NCBI GenBank assembly: GCA_933822405.4
Contig: CAKOGP040000868.1
Coordinates: 9,364-39,185 of the forward strand
Reading direction: 5' to 3'
Origin: Cylindrotheca closterium
Lineage: Eukaryota > Bacillariophyta > Bacillariophyceae > Bacillariales > Bacillariaceae
Length of the DNA stretch: 29,822 bases
The notes beneath the pieces were generated by a model, which searched no databases, had not been told where the DNA came from, and was given only the letters and a program-made list of their open reading frames with translations. A program made the position numbers and the translations under genes. Shown in pieces: positions 8,889 through 20,300 of the stretch. How positions within the stretch are numbered: the stretch's first letter is position 1; each line of letters begins with the position of its first letter.

Positions 8889-8906
8889 GTACTAGCTAGC
8901 TAGTAC
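8889..8906. other. 18-bp perfect palindrome
   Basis: GTACTAGCTAGCTAGTAC reads identically on both strands. It sits 18 bp to the right of the GGTACC pair. It could be a dimer-binding site or a simple CTAG tandem expansion. Confidence 0.8.
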
Positions 8907-8919
8907 TCGTACTGTACAT

Positions 8920-9177
8920 CTATTTTGACGACCTCGCGATAGTCTCATTCATGAAAGATTGATTTGAACTTCCGAGTGTGTCTGAAGGAAGTTGATGACG
9001 ACCATCACCGTCATCACAATCATCCTCGTAACACCAGCCAGCTGCAATTGCTGCTGCTTGTTGTTCTTCCACGGTGCAAGAAGACCATAAAACACCATTT
9101 ATTGAGGTGTATTGGTATCCATCTGGCGATGCCTTCGGACAGGATTCGATGATCATATATAAAGACAGGTAAATCAT
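8920..9177 (-). CDS. Doubtful small hypothetical protein (85 aa)
   Basis: The frame starts at an ATG at 9177 and encodes a short protein with four Cys. A plausible central part (GYQYTSINGVLWSSCTVEEQ onward) is followed by an acidic DDCDDGDG run. A second in-frame ATG lies at residue 8. The N-terminus is not a clear signal peptide, and no family is recognised. It might also be the last exon of a longer gene or a remnant. Evidence is only the open frame and a non-random look to the composition. Confidence 0.25.
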   Translation of the reverse strand: MIYLSLYMIIESCPKASPDGYQYTSINGVLWSSCTVEEQQAAAIAAGWCYEDDCDDGDGRHQLPSDTLGSSNQSFMNETIARSSK

Positions 9178-9334
9178 ACAACATGATATTTACAACTCGA
9201 ATTATCTAATTGTACACATGATTGCCTTCGTTCCTGTAAAACCAAGTAGACATGAAATAGTCCTTCATTGTATGGATGACACGTATTGTATTGAGAATAT
9301 TGAATATCCTTGCTCTCCAAAACATTGCCAGAAT

Positions 9335-9375
<41 letters not shown>

Positions 9376-9499
9376 AGTCATTTTCTCATACGGTGGTAAC
9401 AATCAGCGCATATAACTCATAAATCGATATTTTTCAAAACATGGGCGAAAGGACAAAACCTGTTCCTTCACACATCATTCGCACCCCCATGGTCCATGG
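9178..9499. other. Spacer with an (ATC)n microsatellite
   Basis: This AT-rich spacer contains the trinucleotide run at 9335-9375 and the 3' flank of the Asn-rich protein gene. No supportable gene was seen. Confidence 0.6.
9335..9375. repeat. (ATC)13 microsatellite
   Basis: There are thirteen perfect ATC units plus a partial copy. The frame that crosses it would encode poly-Ile and is not a convincing gene. Confidence 0.95.
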
Positions 9500-10438
9500 C
9501 TATGATCTCGTCCTTCTCTTCTTCTTGCCCACAAAATCCCCCCTTTCCAGTCTCCGTGACAAAACTTCCTTTTGATATGCAGGTGGTGTTTGCAACCAGA
9601 CTTGACGAAAGGTATCCAGGGAGGCCGGTTGGATTCCTTGTTGTTTCCTTCCCAAAGAAGTTTCGTCCGCGTCCAGTTTGGGCAAGGGAAAGCCACCGCT
9701 TAGATTATTGACTCGCTCCAGTTCTAAACGTTTCCTTTCTTTCATCATTTCTTGTATGCTCATTCCCTTGCGACGACGTTCACCGATTCCCGTTCCCGAG
9801 CTGATACTAGTACTATCATTGGAAGTAGAAACACTAGTAGTTTGGATACTGCTGCCACAGCCACCACTGTTACTACCATTCCCATTCGCCGCATTCCGAG
9901 CCCATTTGGGCATGGGAAAGCCTCCACTTAGGGTATTCAATCGTTGCAGCAAGGTTGGGTCGTTCACTGAAGTTGAGATGCCTTTGCTTACAGAGATGTC
10001 ATTCGTCTCTGGTAACGAGCGTTTCCGTTTGTTGATGTCCACCATCATACCATTGCTCTTGTTATTGTTGTTGTTGTCCATCAAATTCCCACCCTTGAAC
10101 AAGCTGTTTCCTCCAATGCCAACCTTGATAAGAGCGGATGCATCATTTCCAATGCCGCCATTGCCACCGATTTCACCAATACACTTGTTCTGACGGTTCA
10201 GGGCGTTTAAGGAATCTGACACGGACAAGGTAGCATTGTTGTTGTCGATAAATGAGGGCGCTATGCGTTGGTTGGCCAAATTATTGCTGGAACCACTGCC
10301 AGCAATGGAAAGGGGAAGCGAGGACCTCGCATTCAGTTGATGATCGCCTTGAAACAGTCCGTTCATGTTGTTGCTGTTGTTGTTGTTGGTTCTATCAGGT
10401 GTAGTCAGGCTCCCAGCTGCCGGTCCTCGAGATATCAT
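9500..10438 (-). CDS. Asn-rich basic protein with twin LSGGFP(M/L)PK motifs (312 aa)
   Basis: The start is the ATG at 10438 (MISRGPAAG), with an in-frame TAA immediately upstream, so no longer start is possible without an intron. Homopolymeric Asn runs (residues 18-24 and 122-126) and Ser/Gly-rich stretches suggest extensive disorder. Two near-identical short motifs stand out: LNTLSGGFPMPKW (about 167-179) and VNNLSGGFPLPKL (about 243-255). The second follows a basic helix (GERRRKGMSIQEMMKERKR). Basic clusters KRKR (137-140) and KKKRR (305-309) would suit nuclear import. A compact C-terminal piece (LDTFRQVWLQTPPAYQKEVL) looks folded. There is no signal peptide. A nuclear regulatory or adaptor protein is a guess from composition. 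The sequence just upstream is duplicated around the assembly gap. Confidence 0.75.
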   Translation of the reverse strand: MISRGPAAGSLTTPDRTNNNNSNNMNGLFQGDHQLNARSSLPLSIAGSGSSNNLANQRIAPSFIDNNNATLSVSDSLNALNRQNKCIGEIGGNGGIGNDASALIKVGIGGNSLFKGGNLMDNNNNNKSNGMMVDINKRKRSLPETNDISVSKGISTSVNDPTLLQRLNTLSGGFPMPKWARNAANGNGSNSGGCGSSIQTTSVSTSNDSTSISSGTGIGERRRKGMSIQEMMKERKRLELERVNNLSGGFPLPKLDADETSLGRKQQGIQPASLDTFRQVWLQTPPAYQKEVLSRRLERGDFVGKKKRRTRS

Positions 10439-10510
10439 TTACCAAGCAAGTCTTGATGATTCAGGATGACGATGGCTTTGGCTTTGTGCCGGAAGTGCTT
10501 TGCCCTTTTT
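10384..10510. repeat. Left copy of the 127-bp gap-flank duplication
   Basis: These 127 bases are repeated exactly at 10611-10737, on the other side of the N gap. The copy includes the start codon region and first 18 codons of the Asn-rich gene. It is best explained as unmerged overlapping contig ends. Confidence 0.95.
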
Positions 10511-10610
10511 NNNNNNNNNNNNNNNNNNNNNNNNNNNNNNNNNNNNNNNNNNNNNNNNNNNNNNNNNNNNNNNNNNNNNNNNNNNNNNNNNNNNNNNNNN
10601 NNNNNNNNNN
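10511..10610. other. Assembly gap of 100 N
   Basis: Exactly 100 undetermined bases, a conventional placeholder length. Because both flanks are the same 127-bp sequence, the true gap may be zero or negative in size. Confidence 0.98.
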
Positions 10611-10737
10611 TGTTGGTTCTATCAGGTGTAGTCAGGCTCCCAGCTGCCGGTCCTCGAGATATCATTTACCAAGCAAGTCTTGATGATTCAGGATGACGAT
10701 GGCTTTGGCTTTGTGCCGGAAGTGCTTTGCCCTTTTT
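10611..10737. repeat. Right copy of the 127-bp gap-flank duplication
   Basis: Exact duplicate of 10384-10510, displaced by 227 bp. The apparent second start of the Asn-rich protein inside it (MISRGPAAG again, running into the Ns) is an artefact, not a second gene. Confidence 0.93.
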
Positions 10738-11378
10738 TTGGTCGTTGAAATCTTGGGATGTAGATAGAGAGAAGCTTGGGTCTCTCACCTTCCCACCTAC
10801 CACAGTACTGTACTGTTTTAAAGAGGAGTCTTGATCACGACACATGAACCGTGGAAAGACGGAGTTTTGTGTGTTTTCGGTATCCGAATGACTTCTGCCT
10901 TTAAAATTTCAATTAATGAAAGTGTAGTCTTGATTTCTCTACTCCACATATTGCTCGAAATGTTAAACAATGAGCCAAATTCCCGCGTTTATATATGGCA
11001 AAGATGAGATGCAATAAATCCCAAGGAAACATAAGGATTTGTCCGCAGAAAAGATGGCGAATGATGACGCGGCTGGTTTTAATCGTATTCGTCTGATTGC
11101 TATCCGTTTCCCAATCACGCGCATGTCTCCCTCCCGCGCGCCTACGAGTATTATAATAAATCCGTAATTGCCATCGCCAATTGTAAACTACTCATATTAA
11201 TTAGATGTCGGCGCAGACGTTGAGCGACAGTTCGAGGTCGCCAACGCGCAACCAATATGCGAAGATTGATAATATGGATTATGGAACCAACTTATTAGAA
11301 CAACCACCATCAACTTCCAACCAAAGACGATAAGGAGAGGATCAATTCAACAGCCACCCTTAGTCAATAATTGGAAAG
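10738..11378. promoter_or_regulatory. Divergent upstream region of the giant mucin-like gene
   Basis: This 641-bp spacer separates the Asn-rich gene (-) from the giant gene (+) and should contain both promoters. TATA-like stretches lie at about 10988-10996 (TTTATATAT) and about 11150-11160 (TATTATAATAAA). The last 70 bases before the ATG are purine/CA-rich, as expected of a leader. No specific operator is supported, and the call rests on layout. Confidence 0.4.
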
Positions 11379-14300
11379 ATGAAGCTCTCCTATTCTATAC
11401 AACTGCTATGGAGTGGGGCTCTCCTATTACCGTCTCTTGCTTTAGGGAAACCATTGGGTTCATGTTCGTTGCAACGAGATTGTATCTCGTTTACCGTGGA
11501 AGAAGCACCAGACAACAAATCATGTAATGAGGGCGAATTCGCATGTCTTTGGAAGGTCTGTTTGCAATACGACACTAGTTTAGAAGGTTGCCAAAAGAAG
11601 GGAGCCATTAGCCATGCCTGTGATACGGGTGACGATACAACTGGGTGCGGCCGTAACGAAAAGGACAATGGCGGATGGGATTCCAAAGAGATTGCTCCTT
11701 TTCATAATAAAGAAAGCATGTGTTTATACGTACCCAAAGGAGAAGATGCCAGATTTCTCTTGCAAGATGGGAAAAAATGTACTGGATACGAATCCTTTCG
11801 AGTGGGTGAACATTCTTTGGCCGAATGCTCCGCCTCCAAAGAAAGGACATGTTCCGATTTTGCAGCCGGCACAGAGTGTTGGTGGCGAGTATCCACACCC
11901 ACTGGAGACTGTGCCAAAACATTGCCAGATACTGGAGCTTCCTCTACCACTCTAGCTCTGTCCGATAATGGCCTTCCCTCATCTTGCGTCCGCAAGGAGA
12001 ATGCCGCTAGCATTGAACGAGACTGTGGTGGAGAAGGGTTCAATACAGCTGCTTTGCAAGTTCATTTCAGCGCAGACGGCAAAATCGTATACAGTCTTCA
12101 AAACTGGATGGCTCATGACATTATCTGGATGCAAGTCATCTATCGCGGCGGCGACAGCGGTGGAATTGCTAGTTCGGGAAAATTTTCGCTGACTACTGGA
12201 GCCAAGAGTGACTTTTTCACGTCGCTTTGTTTTGATGGGTATGCCACTATTGATGTATATGTTGCAATCACAATGACGGCGGAAAACGAGGTGGTATGTG
12301 ACGGATGGGATCCCCAAAGTGATGTCTGTCGCTACAAGATCAAGATCGCTTGTAACATCTGTGGAATGGATGAACCTGTATACGATGCCGATGGCAATGA
12401 AATCGAAAGAGTTTTTACGCTTTCTCCCACTTCCGGTCCAACTTTTAGTCCAACTTTTGCTCCAACTACTGGTCCAACGCTATCTCCCACTGATATTCCA
12501 ACGGCAACACCCACGGATAGCCCGACCAAAAACGCAGCAACTTCTGGTCCTACAGCCAGCCCAACCCTTTCTCCTACCTCCGGACCAACTTTCAGTCCAA
12601 CTTTCGCTCCTACTTCTGGACCAACATCAAGCCCCACCTTCGTTCCAACTTCGGCACCAACCGCTAGTGATACATTGCACCCAACAGATGCTCCTACCAA
12701 AAACCCAACTCCTCGTCCGACCCAGAGTCCATCGAGCAACCCAACCTCTAGTCCTACTTCGGTTCCAACATCTAGTCCTACAAGCGAACCAACCACTGGA
12801 CCTACTTCAGCACCTACTGATGTCCCATCGCGTGTGCCTACCAATAGTCCAACCTCAAACCCAACTCATTCAACTACACCTGCTCCAACATCTGGTCCAA
12901 CATCCGAACCGACATCCGAACCGACATCTGGTCCAACATCTGGTCCAACATCTGGCCCGACATCTCGTCCAACGTCTGGTCCCACATCTAGTCCTACATT
13001 CAGTCCTACATCACGACCAACATCGAGTCCAACTTTCTCCCCAACCGAAGGTCCAACGCTATCTCCTACGTTGTCACCAACTGCAGAGCCTACACATGAA
13101 CCATCATTGGAACCAATGATACCAACTGAAGGTCCAACATCCGGTCCAACTTCAGGTCCGACCTTGGGCCCTACATCAGCACCCACTGATGTCCCATCAC
13201 CGGTGCCGACCAGTAGTCCTACGTCTGGCCCCACTTATTCAACTACACCTGCACCAACATCCGGTCCAACTTCTGGGCCTACACCTGGACCTACACTTGG
13301 GTCTACATCTGGTCCAACTATGACGCCTTCGAGTGGGCCCACGTTGGGTCCTACGTCGAGCCCAACATTTGTGCCAACATCGGGTCCCACGATGAGCCCA
13401 ACGTTTGTGCCAACATCGGGCCCTACTTCGGGACCAACAGAAGCGCCGTCGCCATACCCGACATCTGGACCAACAGAGACATTATCTGGTCACCCCACTA
13501 TGGAATCTCGACCTACAAGCATCAAACCGACGATCAAGGTAACACCAAGTCCAACTGAAGGACCGACATCGACGCCTTTTAATAGTCCAACGCCATCACC
13601 GACAAAGAGTCCTACATCTGGACCAACTTCCAGTCCTACATCTGGACCAACATCGGATCCTACATCTGGACCAACTTCCAGCCCTACAAGTGGACCAACG
13701 TCTGGACCCACATCAAGTCCAACAATGGATCCAACGACACATCCTACTGAGCAGCCTTCGCAGGAACCTACAATTATTACAACTTTTGCACCGACTCCGT
13801 CTCCAACTTCTGGACCTACATCTTCGCCAACATCTGCGCCAACATCTTCGCCAACATCTGCGCCAACATCTGGACCTACATCTGGACCTACATCTGGGCC
13901 AACTTCCACTCCAACTAGTACTCCTACTTCAGCACCGACTTCTGGACCCACATCCAGTCCATCCTATTCTACTACACGTGACCCATCCGATGGTCCTACA
14001 TCTGGCCCAACCTCTGGTCCAACATCAAGACCCAGTAACGTTCCATCGACAGTCCCAACCAACAGTCCGACTTCTAGTCCAACTCATTCGGCTACACCTG
14101 CACCAACATCCGGTCCAACTTCTGGGCCTACATCTGAACCTACATCTGGCCCTACCATGATTCCATCTAGTGGACCCACATCAAGCCCGACGTCAAGCCC
14201 GACGTCAAGCCCGACGTCAAGCCCGACATCAGGACCAACAGAAGATCCGACGCCATACCCGACAAAAGCATCGACGCCATATCCGACATCTGGACCAACA

Positions 14301-17300
14301 AAGACATTTTCTGGTCACCCTACTATAGAATCTCCACCTACCAGCAGCAAACCGACTATCAAGGAAACGTCAAGTCCAACTGGAGGACCGATATTGACGC
14401 CTACTAGTAGTCCAACGCAATTACCAACAAAGAGTCCTACATCAGGACCAACTTCCAGTCCTACATCAGGACCAACTTCCAGCCCTACCAGTGGACCAAC
14501 AACTGCACCCACAACTGCACCCACATCAAGTCCAACAATGGATCCAACGACACATCCTACTGAGCAGCCTTCGCAGGAACCTACAATTATTACAACTTTT
14601 GCACCGACTCCGTCTCCAACTTCTGGACCTACATTTTCGCCAACATCTGCGCCAACATCTGGACCTACATCTGGACCTACATATGATCCGACAGCAAGAC
14701 CGACATCTGGGCCAACTTCCACTCCAACTAGTACTCCTACTTCAGCACCGACTTCTGGACCCACATCCAGTCCATCCTATTCTACTACACGTGACCCATC
14801 CGATGGTCCTACGTCTGGCCCAACCTCTGGTCCAACATCAAGACCCAGTAATGTTCCATCAACAGTTCCAACCAGCAGTCCGACCTCTAGTCCAACTCAT
14901 TCGACTACACCTGCACCAACATCCGGTCCAACTTCTGGGCCTACATCTGGGCCTACATCTGGCCCTACCATGATTCCATCTAGTGGACCCACATCAAGCC
15001 CAACGTCAAGCCCAACATCAGGACCAACAGAAGATCCGACGCCATACCCAACAAAAGCGTCGACGCCATATCCGACATCTGGATCAACAAAGTCATTCTC
15101 TGGTCACCCTACTATAGAATCTTCACCTACCAGCAGCAAACCGACTATCAAGGAAACGTCAAGTCCAACTGGAGGACCGATATTGACGCCTACTAGTAGT
15201 CCAACGCAATTACCAACAAAGAGTCCTACATCAGGACCAACTTCCAGCCCTACCAGTGGACCAACGTCTGCACCCACATCAAGTCCAACAATGGATCCAA
15301 CAACACATCCTACTGAGCAGCCTTCACAGGAACCTACAATTATTACAACTTTTGCACCGACTCCGTCTCCAACTTCTGGACCTACATTTTTGCCAACATC
15401 TTTGCCAACATCTTTGCCAACATCTGCGCCAACATCTGCGCCAACATCTGGACCTACATCTGGACCTACATCTGGGCCAACTTCCACTCCAACTAGTACT
15501 CCTACTTCAGCACCGACTTCTGGACCCACATCCAGTCCATCCTATTCTACTACACGTGACCCATCCGATGGTCCTACATCTGGCCCAACCTCTGGTCCAA
15601 CATCAAAACCCAGTAGTGTTCCATCAACAGTCCCAACCAGCAGTCCGACCTCTAGTCCAACTCATTCGACTACACCTGCACCAACATCCGGTCCAACTTC
15701 TGGGCCTACATCTGGGCCTACATCTGGCCCTACCATAATTCCATCTAGTGGACCCACATCAAGCCCAACGTCAAGCCCGACATCAGGACCAACAGAAGAT
15801 CCGACGCCATACCCAACAAAAGCGTCGACGCCATACTTGACATCTGGACCAACAAAGTCATTCTCTGGTCACCCTACTATAGAATCTTCACCTACCAGCA
15901 GCAAACCGACTATCAAGGAAACGTCAAGTCCAACTGGAGGACCGATATTGACGCCTACTAGTAGTCCAACGCCATTACCGACAAAGAGTCCTACATCAGG
16001 ACCAACTTCCAGCCCTACCAGTGGACCAACGTCTGCACCCACATCAAGTCCTTCAATGGATCCAACAACACATCCTACTGAGCAGCCTTCGCAGGAACCT
16101 ACAATTATTACAACTTTTGCACCGACTCCGTCTCCAACTTCTGGACTTACATCTTCGCCAACATCTGCGCCAACATCTTCGCCAACATCTGCGCCAACAT
16201 CTGGACCTACATTTGATCCAACAGCAAGACCAACATCTGGGCCAACTTCCACTCCAACTAGTATTCCTACTTCAGCACTGACTTCTGGACCCACACCCAG
16301 TCCATCCTATTCTACTACACGTGACCCATCCGATGGTCCTACGTCTGGCCCAACCTCTGGTCCAACATCAAGACCCAGTAATGTTCCATCAACAGTTCCA
16401 ACCAGCAGTCCGACCTCTAGTCCAACTCATTCGACTACACCTGCACCAACATCCGGTCCAACTTCTGGGCCTACATCTGGGCCTACATCTGGCCCTACCA
16501 TAATTCCATCTAGTGGACCCACATCAAGCCCAACGTCAAGCCCGACATCAGGACCAACAGAAGATCCGACGCCATACCCAACAAAAGCGTCGACGCCATA
16601 CTTGACATCTGGACCAACAAAGTCATTCTCTGGTCACCCTACTATAGAATCTTCACCTACCAGCAGCAAACCGACTATCAAGGAAACGTCAAGTCCAACT
16701 GGAGGACCGATATTGACGCCTACTAGTAGTCCAACGCCATTACCGACAAAGAGTCCTACATCAGGACCAACTTCCAGTCCTACATCAGGACCAACTTCCA
16801 GCCCTACCAGTGGACCAACAACTGCACCCACAACTGCACCCACATCAAGTCCAACAATGGATCCAACAACACATCCTACTGAGCAGCCTTCGCAGGAACC
16901 TACAATTATTACAACTTTTGCACCGACTCCGTCTCCAACTTCCGGACCTACATTTTCGCCAACATCTGTGCCAACATCTTCGCCAACATCAGCGCCAACA
17001 TCTGGACCTACATCTGGACCTACATCTGGACCTACATCTGGACCTACATTTGATCCAACATCAAGACCGACATCTGGGCCAACTTCCACTCCAACTAGTA
17101 CTCCTACTTCAGTACCGACTTCTGGACCCACATCCAGTCCATCCTATTCTACTACACACGACCCATCCAATGGTCCTACGTCTGGCCCAAGCTCTGGTCT
17201 AACATCAAGACCCAGTAATGTTCCATCAACAGTTCCAACCAGCAGTCCAACTTCTAGTCCAACTCATTCGACTACACCTGCACCAACATCCGGTCCAACA

Positions 17301-20300
17301 TCTGGGCCTACATCTGGTCCTACCATGATTCCATCTAGTGGACCCACATCAAGCCCGACGTCAGGACCAACAGAAGCACCGACGCCATACCCAACAAAAG
17401 CGTCGACGCCATACTCAACATCTGGACCAACAAATACATTTTCTGGTCACCCTACTATAGAATCTCCACCTACCAGCAGCAAACCGACTATCAAGGAAAT
17501 GTCAAGTCCAACTGGAGGACCGACGTTGACGCCTACTAGTAGTCCAACGCGATTACCGACAAAGAGTCCTACATCAGGACCAACTTCCAGCCCTACCAGT
17601 GGACCAACGTCTGCACCCACATCAAGTCCTTCAATGGATCCAACGACACATCCTACCGAGCAGCCTTCTCAGGAACCTACAATTATTACAACTTTTGCAC
17701 CGACTCCGTCTCCAACTTCTGGACCTACATCTGGACCTACATTTGATCCGACAGCAAGACCGACATCTGGGCCAACTTCCACTCCAACTAGTACTCCTAC
17801 TTCAGCACCGACTTCTGGACCCACATCCAGTCCAACCTATTCTATTACGCGTGACCCATCCGATGGTCCTTCGTCTGGTCCAACCTCTGGACTCACATCA
17901 GGACCCAGTAATGTTCCATCGCCAGCCCCAACCAGCAGTCCAACTTCTAGTCCAACTCATTTGGCTACACCCGTACCAACATCCGGTCCAACTTCTGGGC
18001 CTACATCTGGGCCAACATCTGGTCCTACCATGATTCCATCTAGTGGACCCACATCAAGCCCAACGTCAGGACCAACAGAAGCGCCGTCGCAATACCCGAC
18101 ATCTGGACCAACAGAAACATTCTCTGGTCATCCAACTATAGAAACTCCACCTACCAGCAGCAAACCGACTATCAAGGAAACGTCAAGTCCAACTGGAGGA
18201 CCGACGTCGACGCCTACTAGTAGTCCAACACCATCACCAACAGAAAGTCCTACATCTGGACCAACATCAAGTCCCACGTTAGGTCCTACGTCGAGACCAA
18301 CTTCAGGTCCGACTAATCGCCCGACCTCAAGCCCAACTCTGTCTCCAACGTCGGAGCCAACTTCTGGCCCGACTTCAGGTCCAACACACGTCCCAACATC
18401 AGCTCCAACATCAGGTCTGACGTCAGGTCCGACATCTGGACCTACATCCACCCTAACTTTGGAACCCACTTTGCGACCTACATCTGAACCTACCTTGGAC
18501 CCAACCAGTGGACCAACCAGTGGACCAACCATTGGACCAACCAGTGGACCAACCAGTGGACCAACCAGTGGACCAACTTTGATGCCGACATCGTCACCCA
18601 CTTCTGGCCCATTGGTGGAACCTATCATTCCAACACCAGGTCCAACTTCTGGACCAACCTCGTTTCCGACAGCAAATCCGACAAGTGGACCCACTTCAGG
18701 TCCTACAGGAAGGCCAACTTTAGATCCTACGTCTGGACCGACAGCTGAACCTACACAAACATCTAGTCCAACCGCTAGAAAAAGGTCTCGAACAATCTCA
18801 GGTCCCACCTTATCTCCAATTCCACCGACGATGCCAACTACAGCTCCGACAAGCGAACCATCATGCGGGTCAGTAGCACCTTCTCCAACACAAGGGCCAA
18901 CACAAGTGTGCAGAACTTTTTCAAGGGAGAAATTCGATGCCAAGATAGGGAACGGCCCAAGAACGTGTGGAGACTATCAACTTTTTGATATTGGTAAAAG
19001 TGGCTTGCCAGTTGTTATTATTGATACTGATCCAGACGAAGACCTTGTCGTGTTCAAAGTTAGACAAAATTTCTACAGCGGCCCAATATCTCAACTCTCA
19101 ATCAATCGACAAGTTAAGGGAACTGGTGCTGTTTGCGAGACATCTTCGTCAGTTTATAGGTCATGGGAACAGAACTACACTGCATCCTGCTTTGGTGGAC
19201 AGGCAGACATCAAGATTTATGCCCATTTATGCGATAATCAGATTGCTGATCAGACATGCGCTTCTTGTCAAGCACCACCTTCCATGGACAATTTTGTTGC
19301 CTACTCCTTCACATTACATTGTAACAAGTACTGTTCAAGTCAGCCTTCAGCTATGACACCGTCTGACCCGACCATGCTTCCTACTTGTTCAAATGTACCC
19401 CAGCAACAAGAAACTCCAACTCAAGCACCCTCACAAATTACGTATGATACACCAACATCTGGACCCACTCCGTCTTCAACACCAGATCCTACATTAGGAC
19501 CAACATCGAGTCCTACGAGAAGTTCAACTGATATTCCAACAGCAAGACCTACATCAGAACCAACTTTTGGACCATCGTCTGGTCCAACCAGTGATCCTAC
19601 ACTTGGTCCAACTTTCGGACCATCGAGAGCACCTACATCCGGCCCCACATCCGGTCCAACACCCAGTCCTACATCTGGCCCCACACCCGGTCCAACATCT
19701 GGTCCTACATCCGGTCCTACATCTGGCCCCACACCCGGTCCAACATCCGATCCAACATCAGATCCTACATCCGGTCCTACATCTGGACCCACATCGGTCC
19801 CTACCTCAGCCACTATCTCATATCCTACGTCTGGACCGACAAGATCTTCAACTTCCAGTCCTACATCTGGCCCTTCCTCCGGCCCAACACCTGTGCCAAC
19901 CGGCTATCCAACAAGTAGACCAACTAGTGGTCCAACACCGTCTCCATCCTCGGCTCCAACATCAGGGCCTACGTCTGGTCCAACAAAGATCCCATCTAGC
20001 AATCCCACATCAAGACCTACAGCGGGTCCCACGTTGAGCCCAACAGAAGTGCCATCCCTATATCCCACAACTGGACGATCGGAATTATTCTCTGGTCACC
20101 CGACAGTTGAAACTCCACCTTCCAGTATCAAACCGACTTTCAAGGAGACGCCAAGTCCTACTGATGAACCATCATTGGGGCCTACTAGCAACCCGACATC
20201 TGGACCATCATCGGGTCCAACTTTGGGTCCTACATCTAGTCCCACATCTAGTCCTACATCTAGACTAACATCTAGACCGACAACAGGTCCGACTGGTCGC

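Larger units (their letters stand above)
8621..8919. other. Palindrome-rich spacer
   Basis: No gene is supported here. The stretch from 8857 to 8906 is dense in GTAC-containing palindromes. It lies upstream of the minus-strand gene starting at 8620, so it could be part of that gene's promoter region. Confidence 0.5.

Noticed and set aside
9218..9415. 65-codon plus-strand frame containing poly-Ile
   Set aside because: The Ile run is the ATC microsatellite. Nothing else supports coding.
10435..10696. Frames running through the N gap, including a second copy of MISRGPAAG
   Set aside because: They are made of undetermined bases and the duplicated 127-bp flank, so this is an assembly artefact rather than a second gene.
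12418..18861. CRISPR-like array because of regular short repeats
   Set aside because: The repeats are in-frame codons of a eukaryotic secreted protein with no unique spacers of constant length and no cas genes.
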